Below, piece by piece: positions 25,820 to 35,513 of a DNA stretch of 64,000 bases. Source of the stretch: G963678255 sp963678255. Its GTDB lineage: Bacteria; Cloacimonadota; Cloacimonadia; Cloacimonadales; WRIO01. The position numbers were made by a program, and so were the translations under genes. The DNA is taken from positions 1,116,001 to 1,180,000 of the forward strand of contig CAXXTW010000001.1 of assembly GCA_963678255.2 (NCBI GenBank). Reading direction: 5' to 3'. Under the pieces are notes generated by a model, which was not told the origin of the DNA, did not search any database, and saw only the letters and a list, made by a program, of their open reading frames with translations. Numbering within the stretch: the first letter of the stretch is position 1; every line of letters starts with the position of its first letter.

Positions 25820-26187
25820 GTCATGATTTCTTTTTTTTTGTCTAAATATTTATCATGAAATAATTGGAATTTGTGAAATCTAAAAATTCTGATTTTAAAA
25901 TATATAAGAGAAAATGATAAAAAATAGAAAAATAATAATTAGATAAATGCCATAAATTGACTGTTTTGACCATTAAACATGGTTTATTAACAGTTTGTGA
26001 CTTTTTAGTTGACAGACAAACTAAACTCATCAATTATCGTTATGAAGATTATAAGAATCTTCCATAAGGAGTTTATTATTTGAAGGGTTGTTAATTGAAT
26101 TATTTTTAAAAAGATTTTTAGATTTTCCATTAACACAAAACTTCAACTTTTAAACTAAAAAAATAAAATATTGATTGAGGTTTGTTC
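25820..26187. other. Intergenic region before the ABC transporter operon
   Basis: It is very A/T-rich with no credible gene; a 63-codon minus-strand frame here lacks a ribosome site and protein-like composition. Confidence 0.4.
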
Positions 26188-27120
26188 ATGATCGAAATTC
26201 AAAATCTGAGTAAAACCTACGGAGAAATTAAAGCCGTTAGAGATATTAGTTTCTCTGTTTATGAAGGTGAAATTGTTGGATTTCTTGGTCCAAATGGAGC
26301 AGGAAAATCGACAACATTAAAAATTCTGACTGGGTATTTGGCAGCTACTTCAGGCTCTGTAAAAATCAATGGAATTGACATTGCCACAGACCCCCTCTCT
26401 GCAAAAAAACTTATTGGCTATTTACCTGAACAAAATCCCCTGTATATGGATATGACTATTTATGATTATTTGGCCTTTATGGCTGAAATCAGAGATATCT
26501 CTAAAGATGAGTTTGAAAAAACTCTGCCAAATATCGCCCAAAAATGTGGGATTGAAAATAGACTGTGGCAAACTATTCAAACCCTCTCAAAAGGGTACAA
26601 ACAAAGAGTCGGCCTCGCTCAAGCAATGCTTCATAATCCACCTATACTGATCTTAGATGAGCCTACTAACGGATTGGATCCAAACCAAATTATTGAAATT
26701 CGCAGTTTAATTGAAGATCTGGGAAAAGAAAAAACAGTTATTCTTTCTAGTCATATTCTTCAGGAAGTTCAAGTAGTTTGTGATCGTATCATTATCATTC
26801 ATCAGGGGAATATTGTTACTAATAAAATGAAAACGGATCTGCTCAATACAATAAATGAAAAAGAAAAAATTATGATTGAATTTATCGCTGATTCTTTCAA
26901 CTTAGATGAATTTAAAAACCATTTTAAAGAAATCAACATTACAAATTTCTCTCACCAACTATCTGAATATCATTTGGATTTGATAAGCCTTGCCACGCAA
27001 CCTCTTCGGTTAAATTTATCAAAATACTTTCATCAAAATAATTATTTCATTACTCAATTTAAAACTGAAGTATCTTCTTTAGAAGACATTTTTAGACAAT
27101 TAACAACGGAGGATGTATGA
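26188..27120 (+). CDS. ABC transporter ATP-binding protein, GldA-like
   Basis: This is the nucleotide-binding subunit of an ABC exporter with the permease and GldG-like partner encoded next. Walker A 'GPNGAGKST' is at about 35-43, the ABC signature 'LSKGYKQRVGLAQAM' about 133-147, and Walker B 'ILILDEPTNGLDP' follows. The ATG at 26188 is preferred over an upstream TTG because GAGG sits at proper spacing. In Bacteroidetes the homologous set GldA/F/G serves gliding. In other phyla the same set occurs without gliding, so its cargo here is unknown. Confidence 0.92.
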   Translation: MIEIQNLSKTYGEIKAVRDISFSVYEGEIVGFLGPNGAGKSTTLKILTGYLAATSGSVKINGIDIATDPLSAKKLIGYLPEQNPLYMDMTIYDYLAFMAEIRDISKDEFEKTLPNIAQKCGIENRLWQTIQTLSKGYKQRVGLAQAMLHNPPILILDEPTNGLDPNQIIEIRSLIEDLGKEKTVILSSHILQEVQVVCDRIIIIHQGNIVTNKMKTDLLNTINEKEKIMIEFIADSFNLDEFKNHFKEINITNFSHQLSEYHLDLISLATQPLRLNLSKYFHQNNYFITQFKTEVSSLEDIFRQLTTEDV

Positions 27121-27827
27121 AAAATAGCTTGATAATTGCTAAACGTGAAATAAAATCCTTTTTTAGCTCTCCCGCTGCTTATATAGTTTTGATCGTTTTT
27201 TCCTTAATAAGCACTTGGTTTTTTATAATGCCTTTATTTACCAACGGAATTGCTGCCTTGAGCTCTCTTTTTTCTACAATTCAAATTGTGTTTTTAGCCT
27301 TTATCCCTGTTATTACGATGGGAGCTCTCTCCAGAGAAAGAAACACTGGTACAATAGAAATTCTATTAACCCTTCCCATTAGTGCAAAAGACGTGATTCT
27401 TGGGAAATACTTCTTTTCTTTATTCATTATTCTGGTTTCTTTGCTTTTCACTTTTCCGCAATTTCTCACTATAGCTATCTTGGGTAGTTCTGTAGATTTT
27501 GGCGTTATTTTCTGCGGATATCTGGGACTTGCCTTAATCTCTGCTGTTTATTGCGCTATTGGGATCTTTTGTAGTACTCTTACCTCAAATCAAATTGTTT
27601 CCTTTATTATAAGTTTTTTAATATTATTAGCTTTGTTTTCAATGGAATTTGCTCTTATCTATCTGCCAGCTAGGATTACGCCTTTCTTTCAGTATTTAAG
27701 CATCACCTGGCAATTCTCAAACCTCTATAAAGGCGTTATTGACTCCAGAGTCCTGGTTTATTTTTCCACTCTTATATTTACATTTTTGTTCTTTGCTGTT
27801 GAAATGCTTAATAAAAAGAAGAATTAG
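27117..27827 (+). CDS. ABC-2 type permease, GldF-like
   Basis: This 236-residue membrane protein has about six spans. It begins 'IIAKREIKSFFSSPAAYIVL' as GldF/ABC-2 permeases do and contains 'GALSRERNTGTIEILLTLPI', the conserved cytoplasmic loop. The start overlaps the stop of the ATPase gene (ATGA), and the next gene begins 8 bases downstream, so the partners are made together. Confidence 0.9.
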   Translation: MKNSLIIAKREIKSFFSSPAAYIVLIVFSLISTWFFIMPLFTNGIAALSSLFSTIQIVFLAFIPVITMGALSRERNTGTIEILLTLPISAKDVILGKYFFSLFIILVSLLFTFPQFLTIAILGSSVDFGVIFCGYLGLALISAVYCAIGIFCSTLTSNQIVSFIISFLILLALFSMEFALIYLPARITPFFQYLSITWQFSNLYKGVIDSRVLVYFSTLIFTFLFFAVEMLNKKKN

Positions 27828-27835
27828 GAGATATT

Positions 27836-29458
27836 ATGAAAAATAATACAAAAACTGATCTTTTCATTCAAAAAATACTAGTATTTGCCATCATTATTGT
27901 CATTAATCTTCTTTCTGTTTATCTTTTCGTGCGTATTGATCTCACCAAAGGAAAAGCTTATTCTATTTCAAAAGCTACTAAAGAAACTCTAAAAAGCTTA
28001 AAAGATGAAGTTGATATAAAATTGTTTTTTTCAAAAAACTTGCCTGCTCAATTAAACGGAACTAAAACCTATGTCAAAGATATTTTGTCTGAATATCAAA
28101 CTTATTCTGGTGGTAAATTGCGCTTTGAATTTCAAAATCCAAATGATACTGAAAAATTTGCCAGTGAAGCTAAAAGCAATAAAATACCCTCTTTACCCAT
28201 TCAAGTTCTTGAAAAAGATAAGATGGAACTGAGAGATGTTTATATGGGAATGTTGCTCTCTTACAAAGAAAATCTTTTAAACATTCCTGCAATTCAAAGT
28301 ACTGAAGGACTAGAATACAGAATTACTACTACTATTCAAAAATTAATTAATCCTGAAAGAAAAAAGGTAGCTTTTTTTACTCCTATTACTATGGAAGAAT
28401 CAAAAGCTTTAGAAGAATTGCCTGTCCCCGATCAATTGCAGTCTTTTTATAAAATTCTTTCTTCTAATTATATTACTGATCGTACAGATTTGTTTTATCC
28501 TTTACCAATTGAAACTGATTTGCTTATAGTCTCCTCTGTCTCTGATTCTCTACACCCTGTTCAACTTTATAATCTTGATCAATATTTAATGAGAGGAAAA
28601 CCTGTAATCTTTCTCCAAAACAGATATAAAGCTGATATCAATGAACAAGAAGCTGTCTTAATTAAATCTAATATTATTGACTTTCTATTTTATAATAGTA
28701 TGATTATTAAACCAAATCTAGTGATGGATGCTTTTTGCTATCAGATTTCTACTTATAAACAACAGGGTGAAAGTGTTGTCCCAATGGCCTTCGATTATCC
28801 ATTCTTTCCAATGTTGCATAGTTTTAATAAACAACATGTGATCTCAAAAAGACTTGATATTGTCCAAATGCTCTTTCCTTCTGAAATCATTCCCAAAGTG
28901 CCTGCAAATATTAAGTTCACTCCTTTAATGATGAGCTCTGATAACTCCTATGAAGTTATGGGAAAATCCGTGAATACTTATTATAATCAATTCCTAAATA
29001 AAGATTTCTCTTCACAATTCAATCTTCCTGCAAAAATTATTGCAGCGCTTTATGAAGGGTCGTTTACCAGCTATTTTAAAGATAAACCCATAAGAAGTGA
29101 ACGTTATCTGGAAAATACTGATCACGCTCAGGTTGTTGTTGTTGCCTGTGATAAAATTACTGATAATGAATTAATAAAAAACATTAGAGGAAATGCAGAA
29201 TTTATGCTAAATACGGTTGACTTTTTAACCGGCCAAAGTAACATGATTGAAATGAGATCCAGAAATATTCAATATTCTGGCTTTAAAAAAACTAACCCTT
29301 CCATGAGACAATCTATTAAAATCTTAAACTTTGTCTTACCCCCATTTTTCATCCTAATTTCTGCTCTAATTATCTGGCTTAGAAATCGGGAAAAACAAAG
29401 ACTTATTAAAAAAAAATATGGCCAATTAAACGAAAAGGAATCTAATACAAATGAGTAA
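27836..29458 (+). CDS. GldG-like ABC-associated substrate-binding protein
   Basis: This 540-residue protein has one N-terminal membrane segment (about 12-32) and one near the C-terminus (about 500-520). Between them is the GldG/ABC-type_uncharacterised domain, with 'RIDLTKGKAYSISKATKETL' and 'DEVDIKLFFSKNLP' as in the family. The bulk faces the periplasm. Its place after the ATPase and permease is the standard arrangement. Confidence 0.88.
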   Translation: MKNNTKTDLFIQKILVFAIIIVINLLSVYLFVRIDLTKGKAYSISKATKETLKSLKDEVDIKLFFSKNLPAQLNGTKTYVKDILSEYQTYSGGKLRFEFQNPNDTEKFASEAKSNKIPSLPIQVLEKDKMELRDVYMGMLLSYKENLLNIPAIQSTEGLEYRITTTIQKLINPERKKVAFFTPITMEESKALEELPVPDQLQSFYKILSSNYITDRTDLFYPLPIETDLLIVSSVSDSLHPVQLYNLDQYLMRGKPVIFLQNRYKADINEQEAVLIKSNIIDFLFYNSMIIKPNLVMDAFCYQISTYKQQGESVVPMAFDYPFFPMLHSFNKQHVISKRLDIVQMLFPSEIIPKVPANIKFTPLMMSSDNSYEVMGKSVNTYYNQFLNKDFSSQFNLPAKIIAALYEGSFTSYFKDKPIRSERYLENTDHAQVVVVACDKITDNELIKNIRGNAEFMLNTVDFLTGQSNMIEMRSRNIQYSGFKKTNPSMRQSIKILNFVLPPFFILISALIIWLRNREKQRLIKKKYGQLNEKESNTNE

Positions 29459-30392
29459 GAGAAATATTCTGCTGATTGCCTGTTTACTCATCCTGGTGGC
29501 TCTATTCTTAGTTTTAAGTAGTCGTCAACCAGTTCAAAAAACTGTTAAATTGTTTGATTTTGATTCTACAAAGGTATTCTCCTTTTCTATAAAAGACCAA
29601 CAAGATAGTGTTTACCTTGAAAAAAATTCTAGTAGTGAATGGTTTGTTAAATCATCTTTTAATTATCCTGCTGACCCCTTAATGATTGAAGGTTTTTTTA
29701 AACATATCATTATGAGTGAACGTAATAAAAAAATCCTTAGTGAAGATCAAAAGAAATTTGTGTTTTATCAGGTTACTCCTGAAACTGCAACTACTCTGAT
29801 TGTCTATAACAAAAACCATGAAGAAATTTCCAAAGTTTACTTTGGCCTGGCTAATATGAGCTCTTGGAGCTCTGCTCGCTTTGAAAATACCACACTGGTT
29901 TATGAAATGGAAGAGAATGTTCGGCAGTTTATTATGCCTTCTGTTAATATTTGGCAGAATAAATCTATTACTAATTTTAAATCTAAAGATATAAAATCTA
30001 TAAAAATTAATTACAGGACTTTTGAATATTCTTTGATTAATCATACTGATTATTGGGATTATCAAGATTCTGAGGAAACTTTTAAAGTCTTTAACTACAA
30101 TCGCCCTCTCTTTAAGATTATTAATATGATTGATAATTTTAGTATTTCGTCTATCTCTCAAGATCATGATGGACAATATGCTCTACTCTTCGAAAAACCA
30201 ATTCTTAAATTAACTTTCCTCTTAAAAAATGGACAATCTGAATTGTTTGAACTCGCTCAATTGGATAGTAATCTGTGCATTATGAGAAATGTTAATAAAA
30301 AAGAATTTGTCTATCAAATTCATATTGATTTTATTAATCGTTTTACAAAATCTAAAGAAAATTTCAAAGATTACTCGGAATATACCTATTAA
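29451..30392 (+). CDS. DUF4340 protein of the ABC operon
   Basis: This 313-residue protein has an N-terminal membrane anchor ('ILLIACLLILVALFLVLSS'), followed by beta-rich repeats of the DUF4340 type ('VFSFSIKDQQDSVYLEK', 'SSSEWFVKSSFNYPADPLMI'). Such proteins follow GldG-like genes in many bacteria and are thought to act with them at the membrane; the biochemical role is unknown. It overlaps the GldG-like gene by 8 bases and ends the operon. Confidence 0.82.
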   Translation: MSKRNILLIACLLILVALFLVLSSRQPVQKTVKLFDFDSTKVFSFSIKDQQDSVYLEKNSSSEWFVKSSFNYPADPLMIEGFFKHIIMSERNKKILSEDQKKFVFYQVTPETATTLIVYNKNHEEISKVYFGLANMSSWSSARFENTTLVYEMEENVRQFIMPSVNIWQNKSITNFKSKDIKSIKINYRTFEYSLINHTDYWDYQDSEETFKVFNYNRPLFKIINMIDNFSISSISQDHDGQYALLFEKPILKLTFLLKNGQSELFELAQLDSNLCIMRNVNKKEFVYQIHIDFINRFTKSKENFKDYSEYTY

Positions 30393-30525
30393 TCTTTATG
30401 AAAAGAGTTAGAAAATTTTTCAAATTCATTTTAATTCTTATGATCATAATTATAAGATAAATCATGAGATATGAAAAGCTCTCAAATTGTGAGAATTAGT
30501 TTTTAAAATTGTTGATAAAAAATTA

Positions 30526-30555
30526 TTGACAAAATAATAATTGATTCGATATTTG
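30526..30555 (+). promoter_or_regulatory. Promoter of the tRNA cluster
   Basis: TTGACA (30526-30531) is followed after 18 bases by TATTTG (30550-30555), about 30 bases before the first tRNA. Confidence 0.5.
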
Positions 30556-30585
30556 GATACATAGTCGTGATTTAAATTGTGGTGT

Positions 30586-30671
30586 GGAGGAATAGTCCTA
30601 ACTGGTAAGGCAGCGGTCTTGAAAACCGCCGGGTTATGCTCATGGGGGTTCGAATCCCTCTTCCTCCGCCA
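30586..30671 (+). tRNA. tRNA-Ser (TGA)
   Basis: The acceptor arms GGAGGAA and TTCCTCC pair fully. The anticodon loop is 'cttgaaa' with TGA at 30620-30622. A long variable arm is typical of serine tRNA, the T arm has GGTTCGAATCC, discriminator G, and CCA is encoded. Confidence 0.97.
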
Positions 30672-30704
30672 TTTTATAGAGTTTCCAACTATCAGTGATG
30701 GTTG

Positions 30705-30797
<93 letters not shown>

Positions 30798-30818
30798 ACT
30801 AAAGATAGAAAGTTTCGT

Positions 30819-30893
30819 TGGGTAGTCGCCAAGTGGTAAGGCAACGGGTTTTGGTCCCGTCATCCGTAGGTTCGAATCCTGCCTACCCAGCCA
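30819..30893 (+). tRNA. tRNA-Gln (TTG)
   Basis: Acceptor arms TGGGTAG and CTACCCA pair. The anticodon is TTG in 'ggttttggtcc', with a short variable loop, GGTTCGAATCC T arm and encoded CCA. The terminal U1-A72 pair is normal for bacterial Gln tRNA. Confidence 0.97.
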
Positions 30894-30901
30894 TTTTTTA
30901 T

Positions 30902-30975
30902 TGGGATGTCGTCTAATGGTAGGACAGTGGACTCTGGATCCATATGTAGGGGTTCAAATCCTCTCATCCCAGCCA
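30902..30975 (+). tRNA. tRNA-Gln (CTG)
   Basis: Acceptor arms TGGGATG and CATCCCA pair. The anticodon CTG is in 'ggactctggatcc', and CCA is encoded. It lies only 8 bases after the TTG isoacceptor, which suggests local duplication followed by anticodon change. Confidence 0.96.
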
Positions 30976-30979
30976 ATTT

Positions 30980-31006
30980 ATCCGCTCTATGAGCGGATTT
31001 TTTTTT
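30980..31006 (+). terminator. Terminator of the tRNA cluster
   Basis: ATCCGCTC pairs with GAGCGGAT over loop 'tat' and is followed by eight T. This is a strong intrinsic terminator, directly after the last CCA. Confidence 0.9.
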
Positions 31007-31084
31007 GCCCAATTTCTGGTAAGATAAAACTTGACTGAAATTGTTATCTTGTTGTCTTTGAATAAAAAAAGTGAAGGATGATCT

Positions 31085-32104
31085 ATGTTTATTGATTTTG
31101 CACGTATCAAAGTTGAAGCCGGTATCGGCGGACACGGCTGTGTGAGTTTCAGAAGAGAAAAATTTGTTGCTTTAGGTGGTCCTGATGGAGCTGATGGCGG
31201 GAAAGGTGGCGATATTATTGCCATCGGTGATGAAAACGTTAATACTCTGATTCAATTCAGATACCATAAAATCTTCAGAGCTGAAAAAGGTGAAAATGGC
31301 TCAGGTAAAAATAAAACCGGTGCTAAAGGGGATAGCTTTGTCCTCCGTTTACCTCTTGGAACTGAAGTTTGGAATATTACCGATGGCGTTCGAATTAAAA
31401 TTTGTGATGTGACTGTCCATGATCAGGAATATATTCTGGCTAAAGGTGGTGACCCTGGAAAAGGAAATGCTCACTTTACCACCAGCACAAATCAAGCTCC
31501 CAGAAAAGCTACTGATGGTAAACTAGGTGAAATTCTTGATCTTGAAGTTACTCTCAAATTAATGGCTGATGTCGGGCTTGTTGGGTTCCCTAATGCCGGG
31601 AAATCAACCTTGCTGAGTGTAATTTCTGCCGCTAGACCTAAAATTGCTGATTACCAGTTTACAACCCTCGAACCAATGCTCGGTGTCGTCTATGTGGACG
31701 ACTATAGATCGTTCGTCGTAGCGGATATTCCGGGGCTTATAGAAGGTGCTCATGAAGGAAAAGGGCTCGGATTACAATTCCTAAAACATATTCAAAGAAC
31801 AAAAACTCTTTTGTTCCTTATTGATGTGAGTTCTGAAGACCCTGTTAATGATTATAATGTATTAAAAAAAGAATTACATCTCTATGATACTAAACTTGAT
31901 AAGAAAAATCACCTGATCGCTCTGAGTAAACTCGATATGATTCCTGAAGATGAAAGAGCTGAATTATTAGAAAATATTACAAAAAAATTTTCCGGTAAAG
32001 GTAATGAACATTTTATTGCTATATCTTCTGTTTCAAATCTTAATATCAATGAATTAAAAAATCAACTGTTCGATATGGTCAAAAAAATTGCTGAAGAAAG
32101 TTAA
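31085..32104 (+). CDS. obgE: Obg family GTPase
   Basis: ObgE is a ribosome-associated GTPase for 50S assembly and growth control. The N-terminal glycine-rich Obg fold ('GGHGCVSFRREKFVALGGPD') covers about 1-158. The G domain has G1 'GFPNAGKST', G3 'VADIPGLIEGAHEGKGLG' and G4 'ALSKLD'. At 339 residues it lacks the optional C-terminal OCT domain. It opens a long operon with dprA and rph. Confidence 0.97.
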   Translation: MFIDFARIKVEAGIGGHGCVSFRREKFVALGGPDGADGGKGGDIIAIGDENVNTLIQFRYHKIFRAEKGENGSGKNKTGAKGDSFVLRLPLGTEVWNITDGVRIKICDVTVHDQEYILAKGGDPGKGNAHFTTSTNQAPRKATDGKLGEILDLEVTLKLMADVGLVGFPNAGKSTLLSVISAARPKIADYQFTTLEPMLGVVYVDDYRSFVVADIPGLIEGAHEGKGLGLQFLKHIQRTKTLLFLIDVSSEDPVNDYNVLKKELHLYDTKLDKKNHLIALSKLDMIPEDERAELLENITKKFSGKGNEHFIAISSVSNLNINELKNQLFDMVKKIAEES

Positions 32105-33179
32105 AGCCTGGTTGAGGCTTTCTGAATGCAAGTCTCTAAAATCAGATCAAATAATTGCTTTTGTTGAAAAATATGGGGATCCTGTTCAATTTGTTGGACA
32201 AAATCACCCTGTTTGGAATGAGATTTCTTCCCTTACTCCTGAAACTAAAAATTTCTTGTCTAATGACCTCAATCCTTACAATTGGGATAAAATACAAAAA
32301 GTTCTTAATTCTTCCTCTATAGATTTTATATCTTTTTCTGATGATGCTTATCCTGATAGTTTAAAAAATATTTTTCAACCTCCGCTTTTCTTATTTACTC
32401 TTGGTGATCAGAATTTACTTAAATATGATAAAAACATTGCAATTGTTGGCACTAGAAAACCTTCTCCATATGGAAGGATTATGACAGGGAAAGTCAGTGA
32501 AGCTTTGGTTAAAAAAAATTATATTATTGTTAGCGGGTTAGCTGCTGGAATAGACTGCGAAGCACACAGGGCAGCTGTGGAAAATCAGGGAAAAACAATT
32601 GCTGTCTTAGCTCATGGTTTAGATTTTATCTATCCACCTCAAAATAAAGACCTTGCAAAAAAAATTCTCGAAAAAGGGTTGCTTATCTCCGAATACCCTC
32701 CTTCTATAAAAATGGAAAAATACTATTTTATCCAAAGAAATAGAATCATTAGTGGAATCAGTAAAGGTGTCGCTGTCATGGAAGGGAAAAAACCAAGCGG
32801 AGCCATGATTACTGCAAAATTTGCCCTTGAACAAAATAAAGATATATTCGCCCTACCTGGTGAAATAAATAAAGATTTCTCAGAAGGACCAAACAGCTTG
32901 ATTCATCAAGGCGCTGAAATTATTACTGATCCTTATTCCATTGTTAATTTCTATGATTCTGAAAATGAATATATGATTAAAGATAGTATTCCAGAAATGA
33001 ATTCCGAAGAAGAAAATCTTTGGAAATTGATTAAAAATAACCAAAATCCAATACACTCAGATGAGATCGTACTGTTTACGGGTCTGAGTATTAATCAATT
33101 GTCGGGAATTTTATTTATGCTGGAATTAAAAAATATTATTAAAAGAATTGAAGGCAATCGTTATGTTAGCCTTTTTTAG
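32088..33179 (+). CDS. dprA: DNA-processing protein DprA
   Basis: DprA loads RecA onto incoming single-stranded DNA in transformation. The Rossmann core is clear: 'IAIVGTRKPSPYGRIMTGKV', 'IVSGLAAGIDCEAHRAA', 'TIAVLAHGLDFIYPP' and 'ISEYPP', 'QRNRIISGIS', then the C-terminal winged helix ('NQNPIHSDEIVLFTGLS'). The N-terminus is short and SAM-like. The start is uncertain: the TTG used overlaps obgE by 17 bases, and no strong ribosome site is seen, so translation is probably coupled to obgE. Confidence 0.94.
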   Translation: MLKKVKAWLRLSECKSLKSDQIIAFVEKYGDPVQFVGQNHPVWNEISSLTPETKNFLSNDLNPYNWDKIQKVLNSSSIDFISFSDDAYPDSLKNIFQPPLFLFTLGDQNLLKYDKNIAIVGTRKPSPYGRIMTGKVSEALVKKNYIIVSGLAAGIDCEAHRAAVENQGKTIAVLAHGLDFIYPPQNKDLAKKILEKGLLISEYPPSIKMEKYYFIQRNRIISGISKGVAVMEGKKPSGAMITAKFALEQNKDIFALPGEINKDFSEGPNSLIHQGAEIITDPYSIVNFYDSENEYMIKDSIPEMNSEEENLWKLIKNNQNPIHSDEIVLFTGLSINQLSGILFMLELKNIIKRIEGNRYVSLF

Positions 33180-33187
33180 AGGATGTT

Positions 33188-33883
33188 ATGAAAAGAGAAA
33201 CTAAATTAACGTTAAACTATTTAGATAACCCCTTAGGAAGTGTGTTGATCGAAACGGGAAACACTAAAGTCATCTGTTCTGCCTGTATCGAAGAAGGAGT
33301 TCCTCCTTTTTTAAAAGATAAAGGTCAAGGTTGGCTTACCGCTGAATATTGTATGCTACCCGCTAGCACTCATACTAGAACCAGACGTGAAGTAAACTCT
33401 GGTAAAATTAGCGGTAGAACTGCTGAAATTCAAAGATTAATTGGGCGTAGTCTCAGATCAGTTTTGGATATGTCTAAAATGGAAGGACTCACTGCTTATG
33501 TTGATTGTGATGTGATTCAAGCAGATGGAGGGACTAGAACTGCCTCTATCACTGGATCTGCAATTGCTCTATATCTGGCTTTCTTAAAATTAATTGAAAA
33601 AGGCAGACTCTCAAATAACCCTATGAGAGAACTCGTAGCTGCTATTAGTGTCGGAATGGTAAATTCTGAATTTATTACTGACCTTTGTTATGAACAAGAT
33701 TCCAACGCTGAGGTTGATTTTAATGTCGTCATGACAGAGTCTGGAAAATTCGTCGAAGTACAAGGAACTGCTGAACAAAAACCGTTTTCCTTTGATGATT
33801 TAAATAATATGCTTATTTTAGCAAAAAATGCTATCGATGAACTTATATTAATACAAAAAAATGAAATTATGAAAAGAGGATAA
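33188..33883 (+). CDS. rph: Ribonuclease PH
   Basis: RNase PH trims tRNA 3' ends with phosphate. The motifs 'GQGWLTAEYCMLPASTHTR' and 'SGRTAEIQRLIGRSLRSVLD' are diagnostic, and 'CDVIQADGGTRTASITGS' carries the catalytic Asp region. With 231 residues it is a few residues shorter than usual, without loss of any motif. It lies eight bases after dprA. Confidence 0.97.
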   Translation: MKRETKLTLNYLDNPLGSVLIETGNTKVICSACIEEGVPPFLKDKGQGWLTAEYCMLPASTHTRTRREVNSGKISGRTAEIQRLIGRSLRSVLDMSKMEGLTAYVDCDVIQADGGTRTASITGSAIALYLAFLKLIEKGRLSNNPMRELVAAISVGMVNSEFITDLCYEQDSNAEVDFNVVMTESGKFVEVQGTAEQKPFSFDDLNNMLILAKNAIDELILIQKNEIMKRG

Positions 33884-33885
33884 TT

Positions 33886-35502
33886 ATGAAAAAAACAGCT
33901 ATTATAGCTTTAATTATATCAATTTGCAGTGTTCTTACTGCTTTACCAATTAGCTTTAATCAACAGGAAATTAGTTTTGGATCTTGCTTAACAAGCACAC
34001 CTATTACAAAAACTTTAAAAATTTATAGCCAATCAGACTCAGATCAACAGGTAACTGTTTTACATACTAACCCTTCTTTCACTTTTTCAGATACCCTTTT
34101 TACTCTTGCTCCCTTTGATAGCACAAATATTAATATTGTGTTTAATGGAAATCAAAATATTAACTATAACGATGTTGCTTTCTTCACAAATGGTAATGAA
34201 AATCCTTCTTATATCCAGATGAGTGCTATTCCTCATTACTCTGAGGCTATTTATAATTCTACTGCTAACTTGTGGGATACCCAATTGAAAACTGCATTAA
34301 AAACCATTGTTTACAATCATCAGACTTTAGGCTATTCCAGCGCCAGACAGCATATGTTTGGCTCGATAGATAACGTCAATGGCGGTGTTGAATGTGTTTA
34401 TACAGGAGTAATCGTTCAGACTTCAGGAATACCTGATTCTGATATAATGAATTGTGAACATACTTGGCCTCAAAGTAAATTTAGCAGTGCTGATGAATCA
34501 AAAGAGGTGTGTGATATCAATCATTTGTACCCTACTAATTCTCAAGCAAATTCTATCAGAGGAAATTATCCTTTTGGTATTGTAACCAATTCTTCTTGGT
34601 CTGTCGGTGGGTCTAAAAAAGGCACCAATGCACAAGGAGTAACTGTTTTTGAACCTAGAGATCAACATAAAGGGGATTGTGCTCGCTCAATGTTCTATTT
34701 TGCTGTTTGCTATAATAATCCTTCTTCTCCTTTTTTTAATGATCAAGAAGCTGTTTTAAGACAATGGCATGTTCAAGATCCTGTCAGTACTAAAGAAATC
34801 AATCGTAATAATGGGATCGAAGATGCTCAAGGAAATAGAAATCCTTTTGTTGATCATCCAGAATTAGTTGATAGAATTTATAGTCTTAGCACAACAGCAA
34901 ACAGACCCTCACAAGCAATTTATTACTCTTCTGATACTACAATGAGATTTATGACTACTGGGCAGGTCTTCGTGCCTTTTACCAATATTGGAAATGCTAA
35001 CATGACTATCTCAGGAGTGACTGTTAATAATACAAATATTACTATTCAAAATTTTACTTCCTCTGTTCAATCAGGAAAGCTCGGATTAGTAACTATGAAT
35101 TTAGCACCAAGTGATTTACCTGTTTCTGCTGTTCTTCAAATTACAACTAATGTTGGTGTTAAAAATATTACAATTCTATATTCTGGAGTAAGTAATTCTG
35201 ATATTCAAAATGTAATCAAACCTCAGTTAACATCCTCAATTTATCCAAATCCTTTCTCTTTAAATTCCACTCTCGTTATTGAATCTGTTAATAAGTTAAA
35301 TACTAATGTTACTATTAAGTTTTTTAATATTAAAGGACAATTGGTAAATGAAAAAAGGATTCAACCAAATTTTCAAAACGTAATGACTTTAAAATTGAAC
35401 AATAAAGATATTAATGGAAATGACTTGACTTCAGGTATCTATTTTTATCAGATACAACAAAGTGGTCTGAAATCATTTGGCAAATATATGATTATTCGTT
35501 AA
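33886..35502 (+). CDS. Secreted endonuclease I-family nuclease with C-terminal sorting domain
   Basis: A signal peptide (about 1-20) is followed by a beta-rich domain and then an EndA/NucM-type nuclease domain: 'SARQHMFGSID', 'MNCEHTWPQSKF' (likely catalytic His), 'DINHLYPTNSQANSIRGNYP'. A second beta domain and a tail beginning 'SSIYPNPFSLNSTL' end it. That tail ends 'GIYFYQIQQSGLKSFGKYMI' and resembles type IX secretion sorting domains. It is probably exported to degrade extracellular DNA for phosphate or nucleosides. It sits oddly inside a housekeeping operon, 2 bases after rph and just before pyrE. Confidence 0.9.
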   Translation: MKKTAIIALIISICSVLTALPISFNQQEISFGSCLTSTPITKTLKIYSQSDSDQQVTVLHTNPSFTFSDTLFTLAPFDSTNINIVFNGNQNINYNDVAFFTNGNENPSYIQMSAIPHYSEAIYNSTANLWDTQLKTALKTIVYNHQTLGYSSARQHMFGSIDNVNGGVECVYTGVIVQTSGIPDSDIMNCEHTWPQSKFSSADESKEVCDINHLYPTNSQANSIRGNYPFGIVTNSSWSVGGSKKGTNAQGVTVFEPRDQHKGDCARSMFYFAVCYNNPSSPFFNDQEAVLRQWHVQDPVSTKEINRNNGIEDAQGNRNPFVDHPELVDRIYSLSTTANRPSQAIYYSSDTTMRFMTTGQVFVPFTNIGNANMTISGVTVNNTNITIQNFTSSVQSGKLGLVTMNLAPSDLPVSAVLQITTNVGVKNITILYSGVSNSDIQNVIKPQLTSSIYPNPFSLNSTLVIESVNKLNTNVTIKFFNIKGQLVNEKRIQPNFQNVMTLKLNNKDINGNDLTSGIYFYQIQQSGLKSFGKYMIIR

Positions 35503-35513
35503 AGGAAAGAATT

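Noticed and set aside
25842..26033. 63-codon ORF on the minus strand
   Set aside because: It has no ribosome site, low-complexity composition and lies across the promoter of the small twin-motif gene.
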